From NCBI RefSeq assembly GCF_003850245.1, contig NZ_CP031015.1, positions 806,001 through 870,000 on the forward strand: DNA of 64,000 nucleotides, given 5' to 3'. The notes under the pieces are model-generated. The model was not told the origin of the DNA, made no database searches, and saw nothing but the letters and a program-made list of their open reading frames with translations. This DNA is from Microbacterium sp. ABRD28 (lineage in GTDB: Bacteria > Actinomycetota > Actinomycetes > Actinomycetales > Microbacteriaceae). The position numbers were made by a program, and so were the translations under genes. Below are positions 51,280 through 60,402 of the stretch, piece after piece; within the stretch, counting starts at the first letter, position 1, and every line of letters begins with the position of its first letter.

Positions 51280-52586
51280 CAGCAGCACGAACCTCCGAGG
51301 TCGGTCGAGCAGACGCCGGTCGACGGCAGGGTGAGGGCCACCGTGGTCGCCGCGGCCATGTCGCCGGCGAGCCAGGCCACGATCGAGCGCACCTGCTCGT
51401 AGCCGGTCGCGAGGAGGAACGTCGGCGCACGGCCGTAGGACTTCATGCCTGCGAGGAAGAAGCCGGGTTCGGGATGCCGCAGCTCGGCGAATCCGTGGGG
51501 CTCGACCGTGCCGCACGTGTGGACGTTCGGATCGATGAGCGGGGCGAGACGAGCGGGTGCTTCGACGATCTCGTCGAGGTCGAGGCGGATCTCGCGGAGC
51601 ATGTCGAGGTCGGGACGGAACCCGGTCGCGGCGACGACGAGGTCGGTGTCGTGGTGCGCAGGTTCGCCGCGGCGGGTGCCGATCAGGCGGATCCCGCCGT
51701 CGTGGCGAGCGGCCCGCGAGATCTCGAACGAGTCGACGCGGCGGATGCGACCACTGTCGACGAGCGTGTCGACCCGCGAGCCGAGACGGGCGCGGTCGGT
51801 GAGCTCGTCGTCGGGGGAGGTGGTGACGCGGACGGCGCCGGCGTTGCGGATGAGCCACGTCACGCGGGTGCCGGGCTCCTCGTCGGCCAGGGCCGCGAGG
51901 GCGATGAGGGTGTTCGCCGCGGAGTGCCCGGCGCCCACGACCGTGACGTCGCGGCCGGCGAAACGAGCGCGATCCCGGCCGGCGACGTCGGGGAGGGCGT
52001 GCAGGATGCGGTCGGAGACCTCGGCTGCGCCGAGGGGGTCGAGGCCGGAGGAGGCGAGCGGGTTCGGGGTCGTGTACGTGCCCGAGGCGTCGATCACGGC
52101 GCGTGCGGTGAGGTCGAGGATCTCACCGCCGCGGTCGATGCGAAGGAGGAAGGGGCTGTCGGCGCGGCCGGCGGTCCGCGTGCGGTCCATGCCCTCGCGG
52201 GTGACCGCGGTCACCCGGGTGCCGTAGTGCACGTGCGGGGAGATCTCGTCGAGCGCGGCGAGCGGCTCCAGCAACAGGTCGGCCAGTTCGTGACCGGTCG
52301 GGGCGGCGTCGAGGTCGGCGGGAGCCGTCCAGCCGTGGCGTTCGAGCAGACGCTGCGCCGTCGGGTCGATGAGGTGGCGCCACGGAGAGAACAGGCGGGT
52401 GTGCCCCCAGAGTCGAACGCCGGCTGCGGGTGCGGGCCCGGCTTCGTAGACGTCGAACGCGATGCCGCGTTCGGCCAGGTGGGCCGCAGCGGCGAGCCCG
52501 ATCGGGCCGGCACCGATGATGGCGACGGGGAGGGTGGCCAGGCGCGGCGTCGTGCGCGTGCGCGGGGCGAGGTCGAGGAGCGTCAT
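51279..52586 (-). CDS. Flavoprotein monooxygenase-like protein (ArsO type)
   Basis: The 435-residue protein has two Rossmann motifs, VAIIGAGPIGLAAAAHLAERG near residue 20 and VTVVGAGHSAANTLIALA near 195, as in NAD(P)H/FAD monooxygenase-like enzymes. The C terminus ends in Cys-rich GVCSTDLGGSCC. Similar proteins named ArsO occur in ars operons without a settled role. The ATG at 52586 follows GGAAGG; the longer version from 52649 would extend over the operator cluster. Confidence 0.82.
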   Translation of the reverse strand: MTLLDLAPRTRTTPRLATLPVAIIGAGPIGLAAAAHLAERGIAFDVYEAGPAPAAGVRLWGHTRLFSPWRHLIDPTAQRLLERHGWTAPADLDAAPTGHELADLLLEPLAALDEISPHVHYGTRVTAVTREGMDRTRTAGRADSPFLLRIDRGGEILDLTARAVIDASGTYTTPNPLASSGLDPLGAAEVSDRILHALPDVAGRDRARFAGRDVTVVGAGHSAANTLIALAALADEEPGTRVTWLIRNAGAVRVTTSPDDELTDRARLGSRVDTLVDSGRIRRVDSFEISRAARHDGGIRLIGTRRGEPAHHDTDLVVAATGFRPDLDMLREIRLDLDEIVEAPARLAPLIDPNVHTCGTVEPHGFAELRHPEPGFFLAGMKSYGRAPTFLLATGYEQVRSIVAWLAGDMAAATTVALTLPSTGVCSTDLGGSCC

Positions 52587-52601
52587 CCCGAAACCTTCCA
52601 T

Positions 52602-52666
52602 ATCGATGAACGTCGATTCAGTATGGAAGGGTATATCGATGGTTGTCAATATCGATTAGCATCGAT
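52602..52666. promoter_or_regulatory. ATCGAT repeat cluster in the arsR/arsO divergent promoter
   Basis: ATCGAT occurs at 52602, 52635, 52651 and 52661, and a partial TCGAT at 52613. Two of the copies are in ATATCGAT with starts 16 bases apart (52633 and 52649). The cluster separates the flavoprotein start from the ArsR start and is the likely ArsR-binding region for both. Confidence 0.55.
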
Positions 52667-52668
52667 GC

Positions 52669-53019
52669 ATGCCCACCGCTCTGCCGCTCATCGACACGTC
52701 GACCACGGTCTGCTGCGCGCCTCTGACGCGCGAGCCGATGGGACCCGACGACGCCGAGCGCCTGGCATCGCAGCTGAAGGCGCTTGCTGATCCGGCGAGA
52801 CTTCGGCTTCTGTCGATCGTGGCGTCCTCGCCCGACCAGGAGGCCTGCGTGTGCGATCTCATCGAACCGCTCGGCCTCGCCCAGCCCACCGTGTCCCATC
52901 ACCTCAAGGTGCTGACCCGTGCCGGGTTCCTCTCCCGCTCGCAGCGTGGAACGTGGGCGTACTACCGGCTCCAGCCTCAGGCCCTGCCCTCGGTCGCGGC
53001 GGTGCTCACGTCCCCCTGA
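52669..53019 (+). CDS. arsR: ArsR-family As/Sb-type repressor
   Basis: A 116-residue winged-helix repressor. It carries the metalloid-binding pattern ACVCDLIEPLG (Cys60 and Cys62 at helix 3, compare the classical CVCDL motif) and an extra Cys pair at 15-16. The recognition helix reads AQPTVSHHLKVLTRAGFL. It is divergent from the flavoprotein-acetyltransferase operon and should release it on metalloid binding. It is distinct from the ArsR part of the fusion gene and has a different operator type. Confidence 0.92.
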   Translation: MPTALPLIDTSTTVCCAPLTREPMGPDDAERLASQLKALADPARLRLLSIVASSPDQEACVCDLIEPLGLAQPTVSHHLKVLTRAGFLSRSQRGTWAYYRLQPQALPSVAAVLTSP

Positions 53020-53039
53020 CCGGGCGGAGCGCGAGGACG

Positions 53040-53657
53040 TCAGGGGTGGCGGGGGCGCAGGCCCTCGAGGGCCGTCGCAAGGACCGCGTCGGCCAGGGAA
53101 TCCGCATCGAGAGCGCCGCCCGGGCGGTACCACTCGGTGAGGGAGTTGACCATGCCGAACACCAGACGGGTGGCGACGGCGGCATCGACGTCGGGGCGCA
53201 GCATCCCCTCGTCCTGTGCGCGGGTGACGACCTCGGTCACCCGGTGGTCGAACGCCCGGCGGCGCTCGAGCGCCGCGTGCTCGACCGGGCTGTTGCCGCG
53301 GACGCGTAGCAGCAGCGTCACCTCGGGGAGCTTCTGCACGAGGACGCCCACGGCGCCCCGGATCACCCGCTCGAGCTGCGCGCCCGCCTCGGCGGCCGGT
53401 TCGTCGAAGACGCCCTCCAGGGCGGTGAGGGCGTCGTCGAGGGCCAGGCCGAGCAGTTCGTCCTTCGAGGAGAAGTGGTGGTACAGCGCCGATTTGGTCA
53501 CACCCAGGCGGTCGGCGAGGTCGGTGACCGAGGTCGCGTCATACCCCTTCTCGATGAAGAGCGCGACGGCGACGGCGAGGACCTGCTCGCGATCGTTCCC
53601 CGGCCGTCCCCGTCGCCCGCGCGGGGATGCGCCCGCGGGTGCGGTGTCGCTCGTCAC
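53040..53657 (-). CDS. TetR-family regulator, likely PaaR of the phenylacetate genes
   Basis: The 205-residue protein has a TetR helix-turn-helix at about 33-62 (YDATSVTDLADRLGVTKSALYHHFSSKDELL). The GTG at 53657 after GAGAGTGAG is chosen because the Arg-rich segment just before the helix-turn-helix is then at the N terminus. The two paa units have near-identical 19-bp sites behind their promoters, and this is the only TetR gene close by, so it is the best candidate for binding them, with a CoA ester such as phenylacetyl-CoA as inducer. That assignment is inference. Confidence 0.85.
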   Translation of the reverse strand: MTSDTAPAGASPRGRRGRPGNDREQVLAVAVALFIEKGYDATSVTDLADRLGVTKSALYHHFSSKDELLGLALDDALTALEGVFDEPAAEAGAQLERVIRGAVGVLVQKLPEVTLLLRVRGNSPVEHAALERRRAFDHRVTEVVTRAQDEGMLRPDVDAAVATRLVFGMVNSLTEWYRPGGALDADSLADAVLATALEGLRPRHP

Positions 53658-53661
53658 CCGC

Positions 53662-54584
53662 TCACTCTCGCACAGCGCCCGTCGGAACGGCGAGCGCGGG
53701 GGCGCCCGCCGCAGCGTGCCGGCCGGGCCGGCGAGCACGGCCCTGCGTGAGGAGGATCGCCGCCCCGATCAGCACCAGGCCGACGATCTGCGGCGGGGTG
53801 AGCGACTCGCCCGCGAGCGCCACTCCGAGGACCACCCCCGTGGCCGGGTTCAGGAGTCCGACGGTGCCCACGGTCGAGGCGGAGAGATGGCGGAGCCCTG
53901 CGAACCAGCAGAGGAAGGCCAGCGCCGTCGCGACGATCGCGATGGCCGCGTACGCCGTCGCACTGCTCACCGACACCGCCGGGGGCGGTCCCTCGACGAC
54001 GATCGCGATCGCCAGGAGGATCGCACCGCCCGCGATCAACTGCCACGACGTCGTGGCCACGAGCGGAAGGTCATCGCGCCACCGGGTGGTGAGGACCGCG
54101 CCCAGCGATGACAGCACGAGCGCGGTGAGCGACACCGCTGCGCCGAGGGGGTCGATGCCGCCGGTGGCCGCGCCGATGAGCAGGACGGCTCCGACGACGC
54201 CCACGAGCACGGCCACGCCCGCTGCGGCTGTCGGTCGCTGCCCGAGGAGCGGCCACGCGATGATCCCCAGCACGACGGGCGCGAGGGCCATCACGGATGC
54301 CGCCATCGAGGTGGGCAGGAGCTGCGCGGCGAGGTAGACGAGCACGAAGAACGCGCCGAAGTTCAGGATGCCGAGGATCACGGCCTTCCCCACCAGGCGC
54401 CGCGCGGCAGACGCCGCGCGAGGAGAAGGAGGATCAGGCCCGCGGGAAGTGCCCGGAGGGCGGCGCCCCAGAGGGGCGCGTCGGCCGGGAGGAAGTGCCG
54501 GGTCACGTAGTACGTCGCGCCCCAGCTGATCGGAGCCACCGCAGTCAGAAGCAGCCATCGCCATTTAGTTTCCACGGAAGACAT
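53662..54584 (-). pseudogene. EamA/DMT-family exporter, single-base frameshift
   Basis: The N-terminal part (from ATG 54584: MSSVETKWRWLLLTAVAPISWG) runs to LARRLPRGAWWG in one frame and then hits a stop. The rest (KAVILGILNFGAFFVLVYLAAQLLP onward, eight more helices) continues in another frame to 53662. The frames meet at a run of four C residues (54388-54391, G on the coding strand); adding one base restores a complete ten-helix protein. This is either a recent mutation or a sequencing error. It is divergent from the MarR gene and shares two palindromes with it. Confidence 0.82.
54569..54580. promoter_or_regulatory. MarR-type operator, site 1
   Basis: TTTCCACGGAAG is a near-palindrome related to the perfect site 21 bases away. 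It covers the start codon region of the EamA gene. Confidence 0.5.
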
Positions 54585-54589
54585 TATAG

Positions 54590-54601
54590 CTTCCATGGAA
54601 G
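54590..54601. promoter_or_regulatory. MarR-type operator, site 2
   Basis: CTTCCATGGAAG is a perfect 12-bp palindrome between the EamA and MarR starts. Its centre is 21 bases, two helical turns, from site 1, so two MarR dimers could bind the same face. Confidence 0.65.
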
Positions 54602-54614
54602 ATAGAATCCACCC

Positions 54615-55106
54615 ATGTCCGAAACACCGCGGGACCACGTCGATCGCGTGCGGGCGCAGTGGCGCGCCGCGCGACCGCATGTCGACACATCACCGATCGA
54701 GGTCATCGGGCGGCTCGCGCGCGTGAACGACGCCGTACGCGAGCAGCTCATCGGCCTGTACCGCGAGTTCGGGCTCGGAGAGGGCGAGTTCGATGTGCTG
54801 GCCACCCTGCGTCGCTCCGGAGAGCTCAATCCGACCGAGCTCGCCGCTCAGACGATGGTCACGAGCGGAGCCGTCTCCAAGCGGCTGGATCGCCTCGAGT
54901 CGGCGGGGCTCGTGCGACGCCGCGGCAGCGACGTCGATGGCCGCGGCCGGGTCGTCGCGCTCACAGAGGAGGGGCGCGCGCTCATCGACCGAGCCTTCGA
55001 CGCGCACATGGAGAACGAGCGCCGGCTCCTCGCCTCGCTGGATGCGGCTGATCGTGATGCCCTCGTCCGGGTGCTCCGGAAATGGGGAGGTGCCCTGGGC
55101 ACCTGA
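54615..55106 (+). CDS. MarR-family transcriptional regulator
   Basis: The 163-residue protein has the MarR winged helix: LNPTELAAQTMVTSGAVSKRLDRLESAGLVRRRGSDVDGRG at about 75-116, with the wing Asp-x-Arg motif present (DVDGRGRVVALTEEG). It is divergent from the EamA exporter and probably represses it together with itself through the CTTCCATGGAAG sites. Confidence 0.92.
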   Translation: MSETPRDHVDRVRAQWRAARPHVDTSPIEVIGRLARVNDAVREQLIGLYREFGLGEGEFDVLATLRRSGELNPTELAAQTMVTSGAVSKRLDRLESAGLVRRRGSDVDGRGRVVALTEEGRALIDRAFDAHMENERRLLASLDAADRDALVRVLRKWGGALGT

Positions 55107-55120
55107 CCCCGGCCCCGTCG

Positions 55121-55149
55121 TTGCACGCGGCACCGCCGCCTGACAGAGT
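55121..55149 (+). promoter_or_regulatory. Promoter of the upper paa unit
   Basis: TTGCAC (55121-55126) and CAGAGT (55144-55149) are 17 bases apart. The operator begins within the last -10 base, the same layout as at 59385. Confidence 0.5.
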
Positions 55150-55167
55150 TACTGAACGATCGGTCTG
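55149..55167. promoter_or_regulatory. Paa operator, upper unit
   Basis: TTACTGAACGATCGGTCTG differs at one base from the site at 59413. The inner GAACGATCGGTC is nearly palindromic, as TetR sites are. It lies 32 bases before the enoyl-CoA hydratase start. Confidence 0.7.
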
Positions 55168-55199
55168 CAACACATTCGCGACGAAGCGGAAGGCCCCGG

Positions 55200-55940
55200 A
55201 TGACCCGCCCACCCCTGCGCGTCGAGCACGCCGGCGACCGGAGCGTCGTCACCCTCGACCGCCCCGAGGTGCGCAATGCCATCGACCAGGCCACCGTCGA
55301 CGCGCTGCACGCGGTCTGCGCCGAGCTCGAGCGTGAACCCCGCATCCTCCTCCTCGCCGGCTCGGGCGGCGTGTTCGCCTCGGGGGCCGACATCGCCGAG
55401 CTGCGCGACCGCCGCGCCGCCGACGCGCGCCGGGCGATCAACCAGGCGGTCTTCACCCGCATCCGTGCCCTCCCGATGCCCGTGATCGCCGCGCTCGACG
55501 GCTACGCCCTCGGTGGCGGAGCCGAGCTCGCCTACGCCGCTGACCTGCGCATCGCGACGCCGACGCTGAAGATCGGCAACCCCGAGACCGGCCTCGGCAT
55601 CATCGCCGCCGCCGGCGCGACCTGGCGCCTCCCTGCGATCGTGGGCGACGCGCGCGCGGCGGAGATGCTCCTCACCGGGCGCATCCTCGACGCCGACGAG
55701 GCGCTGTCGTGGGGCCTCGTGTCGGCCCTCCATCCGGCCGACGACCTCCTCCCCGCCGCGCACGCGCTCGCCGACCGCATCGCGCGCAACGATCCCCTCG
55801 CCACCCGCTACACGAAGCAGGTGCTTCGCGCCGAGCCGCGCGACCAGCCCTCGCTCGTGAACGAACTGCAGGCCGAGCTGTTCGAAAGCCCGGAGAAGAT
55901 CCGCCGCATGACCGCCTTCCTCGAACGGAGAGCCCGATGA
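55200..55940 (+). CDS. Enoyl-CoA hydratase/isomerase of phenylacetate degradation
   Basis: The 246-residue crotonase has the oxyanion-hole segments LLAGSGGVFASGADIAEL (about 56-73) and GYALGGGAELAYAADLRIA (about 101-119), with a catalytic Glu near position 129 (NPETGLG). In the paa pathway PaaF and PaaG are both of this fold, and only one such gene is present, so it may be either or may serve both. It heads the upper unit and overlaps the dehydrogenase gene by ATGA. Confidence 0.9.
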   Translation: MTRPPLRVEHAGDRSVVTLDRPEVRNAIDQATVDALHAVCAELEREPRILLLAGSGGVFASGADIAELRDRRAADARRAINQAVFTRIRALPMPVIAALDGYALGGGAELAYAADLRIATPTLKIGNPETGLGIIAAAGATWRLPAIVGDARAAEMLLTGRILDADEALSWGLVSALHPADDLLPAAHALADRIARNDPLATRYTKQVLRAEPRDQPSLVNELQAELFESPEKIRRMTAFLERRAR

Positions 55941-56842
55941 CGGATGCCGCAGAGGCAGCGCCCCGCCCCGACGTCCCGACCGGCCCCGTCGCGGCGCCTC
56001 CGCGGGTCGGGGTGCTCGGCGGTGGACGGATGGGTGCCGGCATCGCCCACGCGTTCGTCCTCGCCGGGTCGGAGGTCACGGTCGTCGAGCGCGACCCCGA
56101 GGCGGCCGAGGCGGCGCGCGGTCGCATCCTCGCGAGCATCGGCGATTCGATCCGCCGCGGAGCGACCGATCGTGAGGAGGCGGCGCTCGCGGCATCCGTC
56201 CACCTCTCCACCGACGTGACCGACTTCGCGGGCGCGGGCCTCGTCGTCGAAGCCGTACCCGAAGACCGGATGCTCAAGCGCGACGCGCTCGCGCGCATCG
56301 AGGCGGTCATCGCGGGCGAGGCCGTGCTCGCCACCAACACCTCGTCGATCGGCATCGCCGCGCTCGCCGGCGCGCTGGAAGACCCCGCCCGCTTCCTGGG
56401 GCTGCACTTCTTCAACCCCGTACCCGCGTCGCGCCTGGTCGAGATCGTCGTCGGCGACACCACCGCACCCGCGGTCGTCGAGAGCGCGCGCGGATGGGTC
56501 GCGGCGATCGGCAAGACCCCGATCGTCGTGCGCGACGCCCCCGGCTTCGCCTCCAGCCGCCTCGGCCTCGCGCTCGCCCTCGAGGCCGTGCGCATGGTCG
56601 AAGCCGGCGTCGCGAGCCCGGCCGACATCGATACGGCCATGGAACTGGGCTACCGCCACCCCGCAGGGCCGCTCCGTACCACCGACATCGTCGGACTCGA
56701 CGTCCGCCTCGCGATCGCCGAAGAGCTGCAGGCCACCCTCGGCGACCGTTTCGCCCCTCCCGACCTGCTGCGCCGAATGGTCGCCGAGGGGCACCTCGGC
56801 CGCAAGACCGGGCGCGGCTTCTACGAATGGAGCACGCCGTGA
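55937..56842 (+). CDS. paaH: 3-hydroxyacyl-CoA dehydrogenase (PaaH type)
   Basis: A 301-residue NAD-dependent enzyme: Rossmann motif VGVLGGGRMGAGIAHAF near residue 24, EAVPEDRMLKRDALARIE near 106, the signature NTSSIGIAALA ... FLGLHFFNPVPASRLVEIV with the catalytic His, and the C-terminal domain ending GHLGRKTGRGFYEW. It oxidises the 3-hydroxyadipyl-CoA intermediate in phenylacetate degradation. It overlaps both neighbours by 4 bases. Confidence 0.92.
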   Translation: MTDAAEAAPRPDVPTGPVAAPPRVGVLGGGRMGAGIAHAFVLAGSEVTVVERDPEAAEAARGRILASIGDSIRRGATDREEAALAASVHLSTDVTDFAGAGLVVEAVPEDRMLKRDALARIEAVIAGEAVLATNTSSIGIAALAGALEDPARFLGLHFFNPVPASRLVEIVVGDTTAPAVVESARGWVAAIGKTPIVVRDAPGFASSRLGLALALEAVRMVEAGVASPADIDTAMELGYRHPAGPLRTTDIVGLDVRLAIAEELQATLGDRFAPPDLLRRMVAEGHLGRKTGRGFYEWSTP

Positions 56843-58899
56843 CCGACATCCTTCCCAGCTACATCCGCGACGGCTGGTGGGCGCCGGTCGACGACCCGGA
56901 TGCTGCGGAGATCCTCGACGCCTCGACCGGCGAACCGGTCGTGCGCCTGAGCACCCGAGGCCTCGACGTCGCCGCGGTGCTCGACCACGCCCGCACCGTC
57001 GGGCAGGAGAGCCTCGGTGCGCTGACCTTCCACCAGCGGGCGATGCTGCTGAAGGAATTCGCCCTCGTGCTGCAGGAGCGGAAGGACGAGCTCTACGCCC
57101 TCTCCGAGCGGGCCGGATCCACTCGCCGCGACTCGCTCAACGACGTCGACGGGGGCATCGGCGTGCTGTTCACCTACTCGTCCAAGGGGCGCCGCGAGCT
57201 GCCGAACGCCAAGGTCTACGTCGACGGGCCGGTCGAACCTCTCTCGAAGGACGGATCGTTCCTGGGCCGGCATGTCTACACCCGCCTTCCGGGGGTCGCG
57301 GTGCAGATCAACGCCTTCAACTTCCCGGTGTGGGGAGCGCTGGAGAAGTTCGCCCCGGCATTCCTCGCGGGTGTTCCCACCGTGGTCAAGCCCGCCTCGC
57401 CGACGGCCTACATCGCCGAGGCGTGGGTGCGCATGCTCACCGAGACCGGACGCCTCCCGGCCGGGTCGCTGCAGCTGGTGAGCGGCAGCGTCCCCGACCT
57501 CGTCACCGCGCTGCGCCTCGGCGACCTCGTCGGCTTCACCGGCAGCGCGACGACCGCCGTGCGTCTGCGGGAGCAGACCCCCGACGGCGTGCGGTTCACC
57601 GCTGAGACCGACTCCATCAACGCCTCGGTTCTCGGCCCCGACGCCGCGCCCGGCACCCCCGAGTTCGATGCCTATGTCCGCCAGCTGCTGGTCGAGATGA
57701 CCACCAAGGCGGGGCAGAAGTGCACCGCGATCCGCCGCGCGATCGTTCCCGCGGCGTCGGTCGACGCCGTCGTCAGCGCACTGGGGGAGAAGATCGCCGA
57801 GAAGATCGTGATCGGCGACCCGCGCGGCGAGGGCGTCACGATGGGCCCCGTCGTCTCGCGCGCGCAGCGCGACGAGGTGGTGCGGCAGGTGCGGGCGCTG
57901 CAGGATGCCGGAGGCCGTCTGCTCCTCGGGTCGCTCGACGCGCCCGAGGTCGTGCATGCCGACGGTTCGATCGGGCTCGCACCCGAGGGCGCTTTCGTCT
58001 CGCCCATCCTCGTCGGATTCGACGATGCCGCGGCGCCGGCCGTCCACGAGATCGAAGCGTTCGGACCCGTCGCCAGCGTGCTCCCCTACTCCTCCCTCGC
58101 CGAGGCGGCCGACCTCGTCGACCGCGGTGGGGGATCGCTGGTGACCTCGGTCGCCACGAACGATCCGGATGTCGCCACCGAGCTCATGACCCGGATCGCC
58201 GCCTTCAACGGCCGCGTGCTGTTCCTGAGCCGCGAGAACGCGCGCACCTCGACCGGGCACGGCGCGCCCGTGCCGCACCTGGTCCACGGCGGGCCCGGCC
58301 GCGCGGGCGGCGGGGAGGAGCTCGGCGGCATCCGCGCTGTTCTCCACCACATGCAGCGCACCGCCGTGCAGGGCTCGCCCGAGATGCTGACCGCCCTCAC
58401 CGGGGTGTGGCACGCCGGCGCCGGGTCGCGGCCGGGTGGGACGCATCCCTTCCGCAAATCGCTGGCCGAACTGCGGATCGGCGACCAGGTCGTGTCCGCG
58501 ACGCGGGAGGTGGGCCTGGATGACATCGAGACCTTCGCCCGGTTCACCGGCGACACCTTCTACGCCCACATGGACGAGCAGGCAGCGGCCGCCAACCCGT
58601 TCTTCCCCGGCCGTGTCGCCCACGGTTATCTGCTGGTGTCGTGGGCCGCAGGTCTCTTCGTCGACCCGGCTCCGGGTCCGGTGCTCGCCAACTACGGCCT
58701 CGAGGATCTGCGCTTCGTCACACCGGTGTCGCCCGGTGACGAGATCCGCGTCATCCTCACCGCCAAGCAGATCACGCCGCGCGAGACCGACGAGTACGGC
58801 GAGGTGCGGTGGGACGCCGTCATCCGCAATCAGCGCGACGAGATCGTCGCGACCTACGACGTGCTGACCCTGGTCGCGAAGGAGGGGGCGTCGGTGTGA
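56839..58899 (+). CDS. paaZ: Bifunctional oxepin-CoA hydrolase/semialdehyde dehydrogenase PaaZ
   Basis: The 686 residues combine an aldehyde dehydrogenase (1 to about 520; Glu256 in RFTAETDS, Cys295 in AGQKCTAI) with a C-terminal MaoC-like hydratase (about 540-686; Asp572 and His577 in TGDTFYAHMDE). This is the PaaZ layout that opens oxepin-CoA and oxidises the resulting aldehyde. The GTG start overlaps the paaH stop. Confidence 0.95.
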   Translation: MTDILPSYIRDGWWAPVDDPDAAEILDASTGEPVVRLSTRGLDVAAVLDHARTVGQESLGALTFHQRAMLLKEFALVLQERKDELYALSERAGSTRRDSLNDVDGGIGVLFTYSSKGRRELPNAKVYVDGPVEPLSKDGSFLGRHVYTRLPGVAVQINAFNFPVWGALEKFAPAFLAGVPTVVKPASPTAYIAEAWVRMLTETGRLPAGSLQLVSGSVPDLVTALRLGDLVGFTGSATTAVRLREQTPDGVRFTAETDSINASVLGPDAAPGTPEFDAYVRQLLVEMTTKAGQKCTAIRRAIVPAASVDAVVSALGEKIAEKIVIGDPRGEGVTMGPVVSRAQRDEVVRQVRALQDAGGRLLLGSLDAPEVVHADGSIGLAPEGAFVSPILVGFDDAAAPAVHEIEAFGPVASVLPYSSLAEAADLVDRGGGSLVTSVATNDPDVATELMTRIAAFNGRVLFLSRENARTSTGHGAPVPHLVHGGPGRAGGGEELGGIRAVLHHMQRTAVQGSPEMLTALTGVWHAGAGSRPGGTHPFRKSLAELRIGDQVVSATREVGLDDIETFARFTGDTFYAHMDEQAAAANPFFPGRVAHGYLLVSWAAGLFVDPAPGPVLANYGLEDLRFVTPVSPGDEIRVILTAKQITPRETDEYGEVRWDAVIRNQRDEIVATYDVLTLVAKEGASV

Positions 58900-59294
58900 G
58901 ACGGATGCTCGAGAACGATCGCACGTTCCACGCGTTCGGCATGGAGGTGATCGTCGACGAGCCGGGGCGGGCGGTCATCCGGATGCCGGTGCGCGACGAC
59001 ATGGCGAACGGCTTCGGCATCACCCACGGCGGGGTGGTGTTCGCCCTCGCCGATACCGCGTTCGCCGTCGCGTGCAACGACCCGGACGGGCCGGTCACGG
59101 TGTCGGTCGGTGCTGACATCGTGTTCTTCCGCTCCACGCGGCCGGGTGATGTCCTGACCGCGGAGGCGCATCACCGGGTGACGCGGGGGAGGACCGGGCT
59201 CTTCGACGTGACGGTGACCGACGCCGAGGGCGCGGTGGTCGCGGAGTTCCGCGGGCACGCCCGCCGCACCGATCGGCGTCTCGACGACGGCTGA
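58896..59294 (+). CDS. paaI: PaaI-type thioesterase
   Basis: The 132-residue hotdog-fold protein has the PaaI motif [24 protein letters not shown] at about 36-59, with the catalytic Asp of ALADTA. PaaI hydrolyses stalled ring-hydroxylated phenylacetyl-CoA esters and protects the pathway from CoA trapping. GTG 58896, just after AAGGAGGGGG, overlaps the paaZ stop. Confidence 0.92.
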   Translation: MRRMLENDRTFHAFGMEVIVDEPGRAVIRMPVRDDMANGFGITHGGVVFALADTAFAVACNDPDGPVTVSVGADIVFFRSTRPGDVLTAEAHHRVTRGRTGLFDVTVTDAEGAVVAEFRGHARRTDRRLDDG

Positions 59295-59384
59295 CGCTCG
59301 TCCCGCGGCATCCGCTCGCCTGTCACGTTGTGCGGTCGGGCGGAGCCGATCGCGACAGGCGAGCGGTGACTGTGTGGCGGCTGG

Positions 59385-59413
59385 TTGCCGTCGAGGAGGC
59401 GGCGGCCTAGAAT
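59385..59413 (+). promoter_or_regulatory. Promoter of the paaABCDE unit
   Basis: TTGCCG (59385-59390), a 17-base spacer and TAGAAT (59408-59413) form a good promoter. The operator starts at the last -10 base. Confidence 0.65.
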
Positions 59414-59431
59414 TACTGAACGAGCGGTCTG
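59413..59431. promoter_or_regulatory. Paa operator, paaABCDE unit
   Basis: TTACTGAACGAGCGGTCTG matches the site at 55149 in 18 of 19 positions and sits at the same place relative to the -10 box. The paaA ribosome binding site AAAGGAG follows. Confidence 0.72.
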
Positions 59432-59445
59432 TAAAGGAGTCGACG

Positions 59446-60402
59446 ATGACGGACCTCACCGCCGAGGAGGCGCACTTCGATGCGCTCATCGCCGCCGATC
59501 AGCGCATCGAGCCCCGTGACTGGATGCCCGACGCGTACCGGCGCACCCTCATTCGGCAGATCTCACAGCATGCCCATTCCGAGATCATCGGCATGCAGCC
59601 CGAGGGCGGCTGGATCACGCGGGCTCCGAGCCTGAAGCGCAAGGCGATCCTGCTGGCCAAGGTGCAGGATGAGGCGGGCCACGGCCTCTACCTCTACTCC
59701 GCCGCCCAGACTCTCGGCATCACGCGCGACGAGATGACCCAGCAGCTCATCGACGGCAAAGCCAAGTACTCCTCGATCTTCAACTACCCCGCACCCACCT
59801 GGGCCGACATGGGCGCCATCGGCTGGCTCGTGGACGGTGCGGCGATCTGCAACCAGGTGCCGCTGTGTCGCGCGTCGTACGGGCCCTACGGGCGGGCGAT
59901 GGTGCGCATCTGCAAGGAGGAGTCGTTCCACCAGCGGCAGGGTTTCGAGATCCTCCTCACCCTCATGCAGGGCACCACCGCGCAGCGGCAGATGGCGCAG
60001 GACGCGGTGAACCGCTGGTACTGGCCGTCGCTGATGATGTTCGGCCCGCCCGACGACGCCTCGCCGAACTCGGCGCAGTCGATGGCGTGGAAGATCAAGC
60101 GGTTCTCGAACGACGACCTGCGTCAGCGCTTCATCGGGATGCTGGTGCCGCAGGCCGAGATCCTGGGGGTGACCCTCCCCGATCCCGAGCTGCGGTGGGA
60201 CGAGGAGGCGCAGCGCTGGCAGACGGGCGAGCTCGACTGGGACGAGTTCCGCGAGGTGCTCGCCGGCCGGGGCCCGCTCAACGCCGAGCGGCTGCGTCAC
60301 CGGAAGGCGGCGCACGACGACGGCGCGTGGGTGCGCGAGGCGGCGGCGGCCTATGCGCAGAAGCGCGAGGCTCAGACGGCGACTGAGCGGGCGGTGGCGT
60401 GA
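59446..60402 (+). CDS. paaA: Phenylacetyl-CoA epoxidase catalytic subunit PaaA
   Basis: The 318-residue ferritin-like diiron subunit shows the metal-site helices: [32 protein letters not shown] near 70-90 and [16 protein letters not shown] near 155-172. With PaaBCE it epoxidises the ring of phenylacetyl-CoA using oxygen. The ATG at 59446 follows AAAGGAGTCGACG. First gene of the unit. Confidence 0.96.
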   Translation: MTDLTAEEAHFDALIAADQRIEPRDWMPDAYRRTLIRQISQHAHSEIIGMQPEGGWITRAPSLKRKAILLAKVQDEAGHGLYLYSAAQTLGITRDEMTQQLIDGKAKYSSIFNYPAPTWADMGAIGWLVDGAAICNQVPLCRASYGPYGRAMVRICKEESFHQRQGFEILLTLMQGTTAQRQMAQDAVNRWYWPSLMMFGPPDDASPNSAQSMAWKIKRFSNDDLRQRFIGMLVPQAEILGVTLPDPELRWDEEAQRWQTGELDWDEFREVLAGRGPLNAERLRHRKAAHDDGAWVREAAAAYAQKREAQTATERAVA

